Below are positions 17,088 through 26,401 of a DNA stretch of 64,000 bases, piece by piece. How positions within the stretch are numbered: position 1 is the first letter of the stretch; every line of letters starts with the position of its first letter. Location: contig JASCOE010000002.1 of assembly GCA_029959285.1 (NCBI GenBank), forward strand, positions 372,001 to 436,000, in the 5' to 3' direction. The notes under the pieces were generated by a model that worked only from the letters and a program-made list of their open reading frames with translations, did not search any database and was not told the DNA's origin. This DNA is from Flavobacteriaceae bacterium PS02337 (GTDB lineage: Bacteria; Bacteroidota; Bacteroidia; Flavobacteriales; Flavobacteriaceae). The position numbers were made by a program, and so were the translations under genes.

Positions 17088-18365
17088 ATGCAACATATCA
17101 TAGATCGTTTTATCAGTTACGTAACAATTGATACTGAATCAGATCCACATTCACAAACAACACCAAGCACAGAAAAACAATGGAATCTGGCTAATAAATT
17201 AGTTGAAGAACTAAAAGCAATTGGACTTGACGAAGTTACGATAGACGATAAAGCGTATATTATGGCAACGCTTCCAAGCAATGTTGACCATGAAGTTCCG
17301 ACAATTGGTTTTGTTTCTCATTTTGATACTTCTCCCGATTTTAGCGGAGCAAATATAAAACCTCAAATTGTTGAAAATTACGACGGAAAAGATATTGTTT
17401 TGAATGCCGAAAAGAACATTATTTTATCTCCAAATTACTTCAAAGATTTATTGCAATATAAAGGTCAAACCATTATTACAACTGATGGAACAACGCTTTT
17501 AGGTGCAGATGATAAAGCTGGAATTACAGAAATTGTTTCGGCAATGGAATACCTAATTCAGCATCCTGAAATTAAGCACGGAAAAATCAGAATTGGTTTT
17601 ACACCAGATGAAGAAATCGGTCGCGGTGCACATCATTTTGATGTTGAAAAATTCGGAGCGCAATGGGCTTACACAATGGATGGAAGTCAGATTGGCGAAT
17701 TAGAATATGAAAATTTCAATGCTGCTGGCGCGAAAATTACTTTTAAAGGAAAAAGCGTTCACCCAGGTTATGCAAAAGGAAAAATGATCAATTCGATGCT
17801 TTTGGCAAATGAATTTATTAATGAACTTCCGAAAGGCGAAACTCCACAGGAAACTAAAGGTTACGAAGGATTTTTCCACGTTCATCATATCAAAGGAAAT
17901 ATTGAAGAAACGGTTTTAGAATTAATTATTCGCGATCACAACAAAAAGAAATTTGAAAGCCGAAAAGAATTGATTCATAAAATTGCTAAAAAATTCAATA
18001 AAAAATTCGCAAAGAAATTTGGTGAAGATATTGTTATCGCTGAAGTTAAAGATCAATATTACAACATGAAAGAAAAGGTTCTTCCTGTAAAACATATTGT
18101 TGATATTGCCGAAAAAGCGATGCGTGAATTAAACATTAAACCGATCATAAAACCAATTCGTGGCGGAACTGACGGTTCTCAATTATCATTTATGGGATTA
18201 CCTTGTCCGAATATTTTTGCGGGCGGACATAATTTTCATGGAAAATACGAATATGTTCCAGCAGAAAGCATTCAAAAAGCGACTGATGTTATTGTGAAAA
18301 TTGCTGAATTAACAGCAATTCCTGGAATTTTTGATACGGCTGAAAAATCTAAAAAGAAAAAATAA
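17088..18365 (+). CDS. pepT: peptidase T (tripeptide aminopeptidase)
   Basis: Removes the N-terminal residue from tripeptides in the cytoplasm. It is an M20-family di-zinc enzyme of 425 residues, slightly longer than the usual 410 because of a lysine-rich tail (EKSKKKK). Metal and catalytic residues are visible: H78 and D80 in [14 protein letters not shown]141 in [11 protein letters not shown]175 and E176 in TPDEEIGRG, and a late HNFHGKYE for the last zinc ligand. It has its own promoter. The next gene begins at once after its stop. Confidence 0.95.
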   Translation: MQHIIDRFISYVTIDTESDPHSQTTPSTEKQWNLANKLVEELKAIGLDEVTIDDKAYIMATLPSNVDHEVPTIGFVSHFDTSPDFSGANIKPQIVENYDGKDIVLNAEKNIILSPNYFKDLLQYKGQTIITTDGTTLLGADDKAGITEIVSAMEYLIQHPEIKHGKIRIGFTPDEEIGRGAHHFDVEKFGAQWAYTMDGSQIGELEYENFNAAGAKITFKGKSVHPGYAKGKMINSMLLANEFINELPKGETPQETKGYEGFFHVHHIKGNIEETVLELIIRDHNKKKFESRKELIHKIAKKFNKKFAKKFGEDIVIAEVKDQYYNMKEKVLPVKHIVDIAEKAMRELNIKPIIKPIRGGTDGSQLSFMGLPCPNIFAGGHNFHGKYEYVPAESIQKATDVIVKIAELTAIPGIFDTAEKSKKKK

Positions 18366-18366
18366 T

Positions 18367-18954
18367 TTGGAACCTAATTCTGATAAAAAACACGTTTGGG
18401 ACAAAGTCAATCAATGGGAAGAAGAACTACTTTTTCTCAAGTCAATTATTGACAAAACCGAATTAGTTGAAACCATAAAATGGGGCGCACCAATTTATGT
18501 TTACAATAAGAGAAACGTTATTGGAATTGGCGGTTTTAAAAATTATTTTGCCATTTGGTTTCTAAATGGTGTATTTCTGAAAGATGAGAAAAAGAAATTA
18601 ATCAATGCTCAGGAAGATAAAACAAAGTCCATGCGTCAATGGCGATTTACATCTAAAGAGGAAGTAAACGAAAAAGAAGTTCTAGAATATATTGCCGAAG
18701 CAATTGAAAATGAAAAGCAAGGAAAAATCATTAAACCTTCTAAAAAAGAAGCCATTATTTCTGAGTTTTTAAATAAAGAAATGGAACTAAATCCTGCTCT
18801 AAAAGACGCTTTTGAGAAATTCTCTCCTTATAAACAATATGAGTTTTTAGAATATATTGAATCGGCAAAACAAGAAAAAACAAAACTTTCGAGAATAGAA
18901 AAGGTGATTCCGATGATTTTGGCGAATGTTGGGCTGAATGATAAATACAGGTAG
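18367..18954 (+). CDS. DUF1801 / YdeI-OmpD-associated family protein
   Basis: About 195 residues. The N-terminal half has the DUF1801 pattern (ETIKWGAPIYVYNKRNVIGIGGFKNYFAIWFLNG). The C-terminal half has the bacteriocin-protection YdeI/OmpD-associated motif (LKDAFEKFSPYKQYEFLEYIESAKQ) that ends many such proteins. It is probably cytoplasmic, and its function is unknown. There is no in-frame ATG near the beginning: the candidates are TTG at 18367, one base after the pepT stop, and TTG at 18331 inside pepT. I prefer 18367 because homologous sequence seems to begin near there. Co-transcription with pepT is likely. Confidence 0.75.
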   Translation: MEPNSDKKHVWDKVNQWEEELLFLKSIIDKTELVETIKWGAPIYVYNKRNVIGIGGFKNYFAIWFLNGVFLKDEKKKLINAQEDKTKSMRQWRFTSKEEVNEKEVLEYIAEAIENEKQGKIIKPSKKEAIISEFLNKEMELNPALKDAFEKFSPYKQYEFLEYIESAKQEKTKLSRIEKVIPMILANVGLNDKYR

Positions 18955-19001
18955 ATTTTGATGTCACTCTGAGCGAAGTCTAAGAGTTTTCTAACGATAC
19001 G

Positions 19002-19041
19002 AAACCTTTGTCAAAGTTTTAAACTTTGACAAAGGTTTTTT
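19002..19041 (+). terminator. strong intrinsic terminator
   Basis: Two 18-nt arms (AAACCTTTGTCAAAGTTT and its complement) nearly abut and are followed by TTTTTT. It ends the pepT transcript. A GAGCGAAGTC-type repeat fragment lies just upstream at 18965-18980. Confidence 0.85.
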
Positions 19042-19057
19042 CTTTACACAAAGTATT

Positions 19058-19145
19058 GTCATTGCGAGGAACGAAGCAGCCGCACTAATATAAATATTCG
19101 CATTCGTGATAAATTTTGTGTGATTGCTTCGTTCCTCGCAATGAC
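19058..19145. repeat. large inverted repeat with GCGAGGAACGAAGC arms
   Basis: Perfect 21-bp arms at 19058-19078 and 19125-19145 are separated by 46 bp. Pairing continues inward for about seven more bases with wobbles. The arm core GCGAGGAACGAAGC is GC-rich in an AT-rich genome and matches an interspersed palindrome I recall from many bacterial genomes. It lies between convergent genes and codes for nothing. Confidence 0.75.
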
Positions 19146-19168
19146 CTAAGACTCCATTAAACAAAAAA

Positions 19169-19201
19169 AAATCCCAAACTCCATTTTGGAATTTGGGATT
19201 T
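19169..19201 (-). terminator. intrinsic terminator of yajC
   Basis: Ten-bp arms (AAATCCCAAA / TTTGGGATTT) with an inner CCA/TGG pairing. On the minus strand a T-run follows, as required for the yajC transcript. Confidence 0.8.
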
Positions 19202-19221
19202 AAATATTGTAATTTAAAAAA

Positions 19222-19497
19222 TTAAGCCTTTTTATTCAAAGCTGCGCTCAATTCTAAAGAAATTGCAGAACGCTCTAATTTTAATTTTCCAGACATAGTT
19301 TCGATTACAACAGTAGTTTCTGCTAATTCAGCAATTTTACCGTGAAATCCGCTTTTTGTAACTATTTTATCACCAACTTTTAAGCCGCTTTCAAATTCTT
19401 TTTCATTTTTAGCTCTTTTTTGTTGTGGTCTAATCATGAAAAAATAGATTACCACGAACATTAAAAGGAATGGCGCAAATTGAGTTAATTGTCCCAT
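19222..19497 (-). CDS. yajC: preprotein translocase subunit YajC
   Basis: Small single-pass inner-membrane protein of the SecDF-YajC complex that assists Sec export. It has 91 residues, the usual size. One membrane helix lies at about residues 5-22 (FAPFLLMFVVIYFFMIRPQQKR). The conserved cytoplasmic domain follows, with VGDKIVTKSGFHGKIAEL. It lies downstream of nusB on the same strand with an 88-bp gap, a neighbourhood I recall as common in Bacteroidota, and ends at the terminator at 19169-19201. Confidence 0.94.
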   Translation of the reverse strand: MGQLTQFAPFLLMFVVIYFFMIRPQQKRAKNEKEFESGLKVGDKIVTKSGFHGKIAELAETTVVIETMSGKLKLERSAISLELSAALNKKA

Positions 19498-19585
19498 AAT
19501 TTAAATTTGTTTTTGATTTATATTTAATATTTTCTTTTAATTCTTCGACTTCACTCAGAGAGACAAAGCAGTTGAAATTTGAGAT

Positions 19586-20530
19586 TTACATTAACCCTCT
19601 TCCAACTTTTACCATCTTTTTATTGGCAGTAAGTTCTTTAACAAGATTATCTAAAATTCCGTTGATAAAAATACTACTTTTTGGGGTAGAATATTCTTTT
19701 GCAATTTCTAAATATTCGTTAAGAGTTACTTTTACTGGAATTGAAGGAAATTTAACAAATTCGCATATTGCCATTTTCAAGATAATAGTATCAATTTCTG
19801 CAATACGATCGCTGTCCCAATTTGGTGTTTTATCATCATATTCTTTTGCAAATTCATTTTCATTTAAAACTGTTCTTCTAAATAAATCTTTTGCAAAATC
19901 TTTATCTTCAACATCTTTATACAATTTAGGAACTCTAAAATCATCTGGATCTTCAGTTTTAATTGCTTTCAATTGTTTTACAATATGCGTATTTACAACA
20001 GGAATATCATCAACCCAAGTCAATTTATCATCTTCTAAATACTCGTATAATTTCTCATTCGGAACAATAACATTTTCAAACAAATCAATAATAAATTGTC
20101 TGTCTTCTTCAAATGTATTTACATTATTGCTCATGTATTTTTTGTACAAATCGCTTGCTTTTACATCATTTAAAAGCAAAATAATATAATCGTCGTTTAA
20201 TGACCAGTTATTGATTTTACGATTTTCTAAAGCGATACTAAGAGAATTGCTTTCGGCAAGAAGTTGAAAAATTTTATTTTTTACAAATTTTTCGTTTGGA
20301 TTACGTTCTGCGGCAGTTGCCAGGTGTTTTTTACTTGACAGATGTAAAAAAACAGATTCTTTTTTACAAATTTCTATCAATGAAGAAAGCATTATAAGAT
20401 ATAAGTCCTGAATATTATCAATACTGTAGAAAAGAAATTTTTCTTCTTTTTCCATATTTTCAGAACCGCTTTGATGCATTGCATAAATGGATTGCATTAC
20501 TTTAACGCGTATGTGTCTTCTATTTACCAC
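19586..20530 (-). CDS. nusB: transcription antitermination protein NusB, long form
   Basis: Binds boxA RNA with NusE (S10) to promote complete rRNA transcription. The 314 residues are about twice the length of the E. coli protein. The NusB fold with the basic start RRHIRVKVMQSIYA is at 3-16. The C-terminal part ILKMAICEFVKFP, then VTLNEYLEIAKEYSTPKSSIFINGILDNL, is the classic NusB ending. The added middle segment is typical of Bacteroidota. The only start in frame is GTG at 20530; no ATG precedes the conserved block. A TAnnTTTG box is at 20559-20566. Confidence 0.93.
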   Translation of the reverse strand: MVNRRHIRVKVMQSIYAMHQSGSENMEKEEKFLFYSIDNIQDLYLIMLSSLIEICKKESVFLHLSSKKHLATAAERNPNEKFVKNKIFQLLAESNSLSIALENRKINNWSLNDDYIILLLNDVKASDLYKKYMSNNVNTFEEDRQFIIDLFENVIVPNEKLYEYLEDDKLTWVDDIPVVNTHIVKQLKAIKTEDPDDFRVPKLYKDVEDKDFAKDLFRRTVLNENEFAKEYDDKTPNWDSDRIAEIDTIILKMAICEFVKFPSIPVKVTLNEYLEIAKEYSTPKSSIFINGILDNLVKELTANKKMVKVGRGLM

Positions 20531-20558
20531 CTCGTAAGAACATTTAAAAATTAGTCTG

Positions 20559-20566
20559 CAAAAGTA
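20559..20566 (-). promoter_or_regulatory. -7 box TACTTTTG of nusB
   Basis: Full TAnnTTTG match on the minus strand, 28 bp before the GTG start of nusB. Confidence 0.65.
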
Positions 20567-20641
20567 TAACTTTTAAGGCATATTTTAAAATTAATTCGTA
20601 AAAAAGTCGTGGTTTTTGGTCTACTTTTTATTTAGTTTTCA

Positions 20642-20719
20642 GTCTCAGTCTCAGTTTTCAGTAATAAGACAAAAGAAAAAGTCTCAGTTTCCAGTAGATC
20701 TGAAAACTGAGACTGAGAC
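20642..20719. repeat. inverted repeat built of CTCAGT units
   Basis: Perfect 20-bp arms at 20642-20661 and 20700-20719 are separated by 38 bp, with a further partial copy (GTCTCAGTTTCCAG) between them. The arms repeat CAGTCT in tandem. A decayed relative lies at 36141-36222. It lies between the amino-acid dehydrogenase and nusB on the minus strand and may also stop transcription. Confidence 0.75.
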
Positions 20720-20734
20720 TTTAAACTTAAAAAA

Positions 20735-21841
20735 TTACTTTTTAGCGTTCTCGATTCTTCTTTGATCGATACGGTTTTGAGCAATTGTTAGAGCAGCTTT
20801 ATGCGTTGTAATATTATTTTTAGCAGCGAAATCAATAATTTCTAAAGTTGTATTGTAGATATTTTCTGTTTTAGTCATGATTTCAGCTTTACCGTAGTTT
20901 GCTAATTCAGCATAAACATTAATAATTCCACCAGCGTTGATTAAGAAATCTGGAGCGTATAAAATTCCTCTTTCTTGCAATCTTGCTCCGTGAACATTCT
21001 CATCTGCTAATTGATTGTTTGCTGCACCAGCAATAACTTTAGCTTTAATTTTATCTACAGTATTATCATTGATTGTTGCTCCCATTGCACATGGCGCGTA
21101 GATGTCAACATCAGCAGTATATAAATCTTCTCCAGTATAAATTGTTGCGTTGTATTTTGAAGCAACTTGATATAATTTTTCTTCGTTAATATCAGAAATA
21201 GTTACCTGTGCTCCTTCTTTAGTTAAATACTCAACCAAAGTTTCACCAACGTGTCCAATTCCTTGTACCAAAACTTTTTTACCGTCTAAAACATCAGAAC
21301 CAAACTGACTTTTAGCAGCAGCTTTCATACCTAAATAAACACCGTAAGCTGTAATTGGAGAAGGATTTCCTGAACCACCTCTTTCTTCAGAAATACCAGT
21401 AACATAAGGCGTTACATCTCTTACAGTATCCATGTCTTTAGTTTCCATTCCAACATCTTCTGCAGTGATATATCTTCCGCTCAAAGAGTGAACGAATTCA
21501 CCAAACTTGCGCATTAATTCAGGTGTTTTTTGCGTTTTCGCATCACCAATAATAACTGCTTTACCTCCACCAATATTAAGTCCAGTAATAGCCGATTTAA
21601 AAGTCATACCTCTCGAAAGACGTAAAACATCGTTTAAAGCTTCCCATTCTGTGTTGTAATTCCACATTCTGGTTCCTCCTAAAGCTGGTCCCATAACCGA
21701 ATTATGAATACCAATAATTGCTTTTAAACCTGTATCTTTGTCATTGCAAAATACAATTTGTTCGTGATCATCAAAAGATAATTGACCAAAAACAGGATCC
21801 ATTTTTTGAAGTTCCTTTCCAGTTGCAAAAGTTGCATCCAT
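20735..21841 (-). CDS. Glu/Leu/Phe/Val dehydrogenase (leucine dehydrogenase type)
   Basis: NAD-dependent oxidative deamination of branched-chain amino acids in the cytoplasm. 368 residues, typical of leucine/valine dehydrogenases rather than the roughly 450-residue glutamate enzymes. The substrate-binding loop is GPALGGTRMW. The catalytic lysine lies in LNIGGGKAVI. The Rossmann motif GIGHVGE is in VLVQGIGHVGETLVEYL, and DFLINAGGIINV is the conserved late block. With the HMG-CoA lyase elsewhere in the window it could feed leucine breakdown. It is monocistronic. No clear -7 box is visible before the ATG. Confidence 0.9.
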   Translation of the reverse strand: MDATFATGKELQKMDPVFGQLSFDDHEQIVFCNDKDTGLKAIIGIHNSVMGPALGGTRMWNYNTEWEALNDVLRLSRGMTFKSAITGLNIGGGKAVIIGDAKTQKTPELMRKFGEFVHSLSGRYITAEDVGMETKDMDTVRDVTPYVTGISEERGGSGNPSPITAYGVYLGMKAAAKSQFGSDVLDGKKVLVQGIGHVGETLVEYLTKEGAQVTISDINEEKLYQVASKYNATIYTGEDLYTADVDIYAPCAMGATINDNTVDKIKAKVIAGAANNQLADENVHGARLQERGILYAPDFLINAGGIINVYAELANYGKAEIMTKTENIYNTTLEIIDFAAKNNITTHKAALTIAQNRIDQRRIENAKK

Positions 21842-22044
21842 AGCGCTAGTATAAATTAGTTAAAATTATGAATTCGTCAAAAAGACTTCTCAAACATAAT
21901 TAAAAAATACACATGTGCTAATTTTTTATCTTTAAAATAACAATATTACAATATAATTGTTTTGATTAAATCGCAAATTATTATAATTTTATTTAATAAT
22001 AATTCTTAAATACAAAACAATTCAATATCAGATTTCTTAAAAAA

Positions 22045-23823
22045 ATGAAAGAATTAAGCTATTTAAACAAATATTTCATTAAATATAAATACAGTTTTTC
22101 GTTAGGTATTTTAATCACCATAATCGCACAAATATTTTCATTATTTACTCCAAAACTTATCAGTAAGTCTTTAAACGCCATTGAAAATTTTGACAAACTC
22201 TCTTCGGCAGACCAAAAATCAGAAGTAGTCATTGCAGCTTTTCGTCAAGATTTAATTCATAACGTACTGTTAATCATCGGAACAACTATTGTCGCGGGAT
22301 TTTTAACCTTCTTAATGCGTCAGACTTTGATTGTAATGTCTCGTCATATCGAATTTGACTTGAAAAATGAAGTTTTCAGACAATATGAAAATCTTTCACA
22401 AACATTTTACAAACAAAACCGAACTGGAGATTTAATGAATCGTATCAGCGAAGACGTTTCAAAAGTCCGCATGTACGTTGGTCCCGCCGTAATGTATACT
22501 ATCAACACATTTATTCGTTTCGCAATTGTTATATTATATATGTATAATGTATCGCCGCTGCTTACCTTATATACTATTTTGCCATTGCCGATTCTTTCGT
22601 ATTGCATTTTCAAATTAAGTTCAGAAATCAATAAACGAAGCACTACTTTTCAGCAATATCTTTCTAAAGTTTCAAGTTTTACTCAGGAAATATTTTCTGG
22701 AATTAGAGTTATTAAAGCCTATTCATTAGAAAATCAGCATCAAAATAATATGGTTGATTTGGCTGAAGAAAGTAAACGTAAAAGTTTAAGTTTGGCAAGA
22801 GTTCAATCTTTATTTGGACCGTTAATGATTGCGCTTATCGGAATCAGTAATTTAGTTGTGATTTATTTTGGAGGCGTCATGTACATTAACGGAACTATCT
22901 CAAACATCGGAACAATTGCTGAGTTTATATTATATGTAAACATGCTGACTTGGCCAGTTGCTTCTTTAGGCTGGGTTTCGTCAATGGTTCAAGAAGCCGA
23001 AGCTTCTCAAAAACGTTTGAATGAATTTTTGAAAATTGAGCCAGAAATTAAAAACAATAACGAAAATTCATCTGACATTCAAGGAAATATTACTTTCGAC
23101 AATGTTTCTTTCACTTATAAAGACACTAATATTGAAGCTTTAAAAAATATTTCTTTTACAGTAAAAAAAGGAGAAACCTTGGCTATTTTAGGAAAAACAG
23201 GTTCTGGAAAATCTACGATTCTTTCTTTAATTTCGAGATTATATGATGTAACAGAAGGTGAAGTTAAAATTGATGAAACTGAAATAAGTGCTTTAAACCT
23301 CAACGATCTTCGAAATAATATCGGAATTGTACCTCAAGATGCCTTTTTATTTTCGGATACTATTCAAAACAATATCAAATTCGGTAATCAAAATGCAACC
23401 GATGAAGAGGTTATAAAAGCTGCAAAAAATGCTGTTGTTCATGATAACATTATTGGCTTTAACAAACAATATGATACTATTTTAGGAGAAAGAGGAATTA
23501 CACTTTCGGGAGGACAAAAACAACGTGTTTCGATTGCGCGAGCTATTATTAAAAACCCAGCAATTTTACTTTTTGACGATTGTTTGTCTGCGGTTGACAC
23601 AGAAACGGAAGAAATGATTTTGAATAATTTATTTGAAATTTCTAAAGACAAAACAACCATAATTGTCAGCCATCGAGTATCATCTGCAAAGAATGCAGAC
23701 AAAATTATCATCTTAGAAGACGGTCGTATCATACAACAAGGCTCTCATAATCAATTAATAAATCAAGAGGGTTATTATGCATCGTTATATTTAAAACAAC
23801 TTTCGGAAAAAGAATTACTTTAA
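22045..23823 (+). CDS. ABC transporter, fused membrane and ATPase domains (exporter)
   Basis: 592 residues, a half-size exporter that works as a dimer in the inner membrane. The transmembrane domain occupies about residues 1-330 with six helices. The nucleotide-binding domain runs from about 345 to the end. Walker A GKTGSGKST is at 383-391, signature LSGGQKQR at 487-494, Walker B ILLFDDCLSAVD just after it, and the switch histidine in VSHRV. This is the MdlB/LmrA/MsbA type; the cargo cannot be told from sequence. It stands alone after a 203-bp gap, with a short PUR-domain gene following at 54 bp. Confidence 0.92.
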   Translation: MKELSYLNKYFIKYKYSFSLGILITIIAQIFSLFTPKLISKSLNAIENFDKLSSADQKSEVVIAAFRQDLIHNVLLIIGTTIVAGFLTFLMRQTLIVMSRHIEFDLKNEVFRQYENLSQTFYKQNRTGDLMNRISEDVSKVRMYVGPAVMYTINTFIRFAIVILYMYNVSPLLTLYTILPLPILSYCIFKLSSEINKRSTTFQQYLSKVSSFTQEIFSGIRVIKAYSLENQHQNNMVDLAEESKRKSLSLARVQSLFGPLMIALIGISNLVVIYFGGVMYINGTISNIGTIAEFILYVNMLTWPVASLGWVSSMVQEAEASQKRLNEFLKIEPEIKNNNENSSDIQGNITFDNVSFTYKDTNIEALKNISFTVKKGETLAILGKTGSGKSTILSLISRLYDVTEGEVKIDETEISALNLNDLRNNIGIVPQDAFLFSDTIQNNIKFGNQNATDEEVIKAAKNAVVHDNIIGFNKQYDTILGERGITLSGGQKQRVSIARAIIKNPAILLFDDCLSAVDTETEEMILNNLFEISKDKTTIIVSHRVSSAKNADKIIILEDGRIIQQGSHNQLINQEGYYASLYLKQLSEKELL

Positions 23824-23876
23824 TTGTTGCGTAATAGATAATTTTTTATGATTTTTGAGTACTATTAATTCCAAAA

Positions 23877-24260
23877 ATGATAGAACGTATTATGAGAGAA
23901 AATGACATGTTAGAAAAAGAAGAGATTTTTTCTAAAGTATTACGAGCAGGAAGAAGAACTTATTTCTTTGATGTGAGAGCTACCAAAGCTGATGATTACT
24001 ATATCACGATTACCGAAAGCAAAAAATTTACTGAAGAAGACGGTTCGTTTCACTTCAAAAAACACAAAATTTACTTATACAAAGAAGATTTTAGTGCTTT
24101 TGCCGAAATATTAGAAGAAATGACTTCATACGTTTTGAACCACAAAGGCGAAGAAGTAATTTCTGAAAGACATCAAAAAGATTTTAAGAAAGAATATGGT
24201 TCTGAAAAAGTTGAATCACAAAGATCTAGCTTTACAGACATTGATTTTGATGATATTTAA
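23877..24260 (+). CDS. DUF3276 / PUR-domain protein
   Basis: 127 residues. The core EEIFSKVLRAGRRTYFFDVRA, then YYITITESKK and HKIYLYKEDF, is the DUF3276 pattern, the bacterial relative of the PUR single-strand nucleic-acid-binding repeat. The C-terminus is acidic (DIDFDDI). It is likely a cytoplasmic DNA- or RNA-binding regulator; the family member in Borrelia represses transcription. The start could be the ATG at 23877 or the one 30 bp downstream (MLEKEEIF). It may be co-transcribed with the ABC exporter. A terminator follows. Confidence 0.85.
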   Translation: MIERIMRENDMLEKEEIFSKVLRAGRRTYFFDVRATKADDYYITITESKKFTEEDGSFHFKKHKIYLYKEDFSAFAEILEEMTSYVLNHKGEEVISERHQKDFKKEYGSEKVESQRSSFTDIDFDDI

Positions 24261-24288
24261 TTCAAAATAAAACTTTTCAAAAAGTACG

Positions 24289-24320
24289 AGTCCAATTTGT
24301 TCTACATTTTGGACTTTTTT
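24289..24320 (+). terminator. intrinsic terminator
   Basis: A 7-bp stem AGTCCAA / TTGGACT with a 13-nt loop and a following T-run, closing the ABC/PUR transcript. Confidence 0.75.
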
Positions 24321-24355
24321 TATAAATTTAAGTTTCTTGTTTAAAAAATTATAAA

Positions 24356-25180
24356 ATGAAAAAATTAATTCTTCTTTTAAGTTTCATCTTCTTCGGAATT
24401 TCTCTTTCTGCACAGAACGTAGAATATGAAACGAAAAACAACATTCAATATTACAATTCAGCAGCAAATAAATCAGATAAATACATCAATGAAAGATGCG
24501 TTTTAGATATTTATTACCCAAAAAATAAAAAAGATTTCGCAACTATTGTCTGGTTTCACGGCGGCGGATTGACAGGCGGAAGTAAAGAAATTCCTGAAGC
24601 TTTAAAAAATAAAGGTTTTGCAATTATTGGAGTTAATTATAGACTTTCGCCAAAAGCAAAAGCTGCAAAATCTATTGAAGATGCAGCAGCGGCAGTAGCT
24701 TGGACTTTCAATAATATTACAAATTATGGCGGAGACAAAACTCAAATTTTTGTTTCTGGGCATTCTGCTGGCGGATATTTAGCTTTAATGATTGGTCTTA
24801 ATAAAAAATATCTTCAGAAAGAAAATATTGATGCCAATCAAATCGCAGGACTTATTCCTTTTAGCGGACAATGTATTACGCATTTCGAAATTAGAAGAGA
24901 AAACGGAATTCCAGAAAAACAGCCAACAATTGACGAATTTGCTCCTTTGTATCATGTTCGTGCCGATGCTCCACCACTTTTATTAATTACTGGAGATCGT
25001 GAATTAGAAATGCTTGGTCGTTATGAAGAAAACGCATACATGGCTAGAATGATGAAATTGGTTGGACATACACAAACCAAACTATACGAACTTGACGGCT
25101 ACGGTCACGGAATGACAGAACCTGGTTTTCCACTTTTGGTTAATGAAGTAAACCGAATTCTGAAAGAACACAAAAAATAA
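24356..25180 (+). CDS. secreted alpha/beta hydrolase, esterase/lipase family
   Basis: 274 residues with a Sec signal peptide (LILLLSFIFFGISLSAQ). It is an HSL-like esterase: the oxyanion-hole motif HGGG begins at H68, the nucleophile elbow GHSAGG places the serine at S137, and an Asp (ITGDRE) and a His (GYGHGM) complete the triad in the last third. It would act in the periplasm on short esters or acetylated sugars. It is followed at 23 bp by a second, unrelated hydrolase on the same strand, so the two are likely co-transcribed. Confidence 0.88.
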   Translation: MKKLILLLSFIFFGISLSAQNVEYETKNNIQYYNSAANKSDKYINERCVLDIYYPKNKKDFATIVWFHGGGLTGGSKEIPEALKNKGFAIIGVNYRLSPKAKAAKSIEDAAAAVAWTFNNITNYGGDKTQIFVSGHSAGGYLALMIGLNKKYLQKENIDANQIAGLIPFSGQCITHFEIRRENGIPEKQPTIDEFAPLYHVRADAPPLLLITGDRELEMLGRYEENAYMARMMKLVGHTQTKLYELDGYGHGMTEPGFPLLVNEVNRILKEHKK

Positions 25181-25203
25181 TCACTAAATAAAATTCCACG
25201 GCA

Positions 25204-25746
25204 ATGGAGACACAATTATTAATTATACCAGGACTTGGAGATTCTGGAGAAAAACATTGGCAAACCTTTTGGCATAAAAAATTCGAAAATTCCATTCGTG
25301 TTGTGCAAGATAATTGGGATGAACCAATTCTCGAAGAATGGCTTGAAAGATTAAATGAGAATATTTTAAAACTTGATAAACCAACTATTTTAGTGGCACA
25401 CAGTTTAGCTGTTTCGTTGGTTTTACATTGGGCAGAAAAATACAATAATCCGAATATAATAGGTGCTTTTCTAGTTGCGCCGGCAGATATCGATTCACCC
25501 GAACATACACCAGAATGTACAAGGAATTTTTCACCAATGCCACTTTACAAATTACCTTTTCCATCGGTAGTTGTTGCGAGCGAAAATGATCCGTATTCTC
25601 TATTTGAAAGAAAAAAATATTTCGCTGAAAAATGGGAAAGCGATTTTGTAAATGTCGGACAACAAGGTCATATTAACTCCGATTCTGATTTGAAATATTG
25701 GGAAGAAGGACAAGCTATACTAAAAGATTTCATTGCTAAAATCTAG
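25204..25746 (+). CDS. RBBP9/YdeN family serine hydrolase
   Basis: A 180-residue cytoplasmic alpha/beta hydrolase of the small RBBP9/YdeN kind. The opening LIIPGLGDSGEKHWQTFW is diagnostic. The nucleophile serine lies in VAHSLAVSLVLHW, the Asp in ASENDPYS and the His in QQGHINSDS, with the full-length fold present. The physiological substrate is not known for most members. It sits between the secreted esterase and a Yip1 protein, with only 4 bp to the latter start. Confidence 0.88.
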   Translation: METQLLIIPGLGDSGEKHWQTFWHKKFENSIRVVQDNWDEPILEEWLERLNENILKLDKPTILVAHSLAVSLVLHWAEKYNNPNIIGAFLVAPADIDSPEHTPECTRNFSPMPLYKLPFPSVVVASENDPYSLFERKKYFAEKWESDFVNVGQQGHINSDSDLKYWEEGQAILKDFIAKI

Positions 25747-25750
25747 AAAA

Positions 25751-26401
25751 ATGACAAATTATAATTCAAAAGAAGAAGCTGTTAATCCAAAAAATATTTT
25801 AGAAAAAGTATGTACTTCTCCAAAACAAGCTTTTCAATTTATTGATAATTATAAATATAATAAACACGTAATATTATTATTAGTTTTATCTGGAATAGTT
25901 AAAGCACTTGACAAAGCAGAAACGAAAAGTATGGGAGATAATATTCCCATTTGGGGAATTATTGGTTTTAGTCTTTTTATTGGTCTTCTTTTCGGATGGT
26001 TATTAAATTACATTTATGCATTTCTAGTAAGCAAAACTGGGGAATATCTTAACAGAAAAGCAAGTACAGAATCAATTTTAAGAGTGCTTGCTTACTCCTT
26101 AATCCCAGCAATCATTTCTTTATTTGTATACTTTGTTCGAATTTTATTTTATGGAAATTCGATTTTTCAATCTACACTCCTATATTCCAGCGATGAATTT
26201 TTAAACAATATTATTTCTTATATTTTTATTTTCATCGATCTATTTTTGATGGTATGGTCCTTAATACTTCTTATAATTGGTGTATCAATTGTACAGAAAT
26301 TTTCTATTGGAAAAGCAATAGTAAATATAGTTTTACCAGCAATTTTAATAGTGCTAATTTTTCTTATTATATATGTAGTTATTGACTTAATAGCTCATTA
26401 A
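25751..26401 (+). CDS. Yip1-domain-like membrane protein
   Basis: 216 residues with about five hydrophobic segments (IIGFSLFIGLLFGWLLNYIY and others) and a GEYLNRKAS loop, the general form of bacterial Yip1/YIF1-like integral membrane proteins. The N-terminal 45 residues are cytoplasmic and include CTSPKQAFQFI, which resembles the pre-helix segment of this family. The function is unknown. I chose the ATG at 25751; a TTG upstream would overlap the previous gene. The stop overlaps the end of the convergent CsaA-like gene by 4 bp. Confidence 0.7.
   Translation: MTNYNSKEEAVNPKNILEKVCTSPKQAFQFIDNYKYNKHVILLLVLSGIVKALDKAETKSMGDNIPIWGIIGFSLFIGLLFGWLLNYIYAFLVSKTGEYLNRKASTESILRVLAYSLIPAIISLFVYFVRILFYGNSIFQSTLLYSSDEFLNNIISYIFIFIDLFLMVWSLILLIIGVSIVQKFSIGKAIVNIVLPAILIVLIFLIIYVVIDLIAH

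Noticed and set aside
19572-20189. A 205-codon plus-strand frame inside nusB
   Set aside because: It is antisense to an unmistakable NusB sequence; the Ser/Phe/Leu-rich translation is typical of the complement of a Lys/Glu-rich gene.
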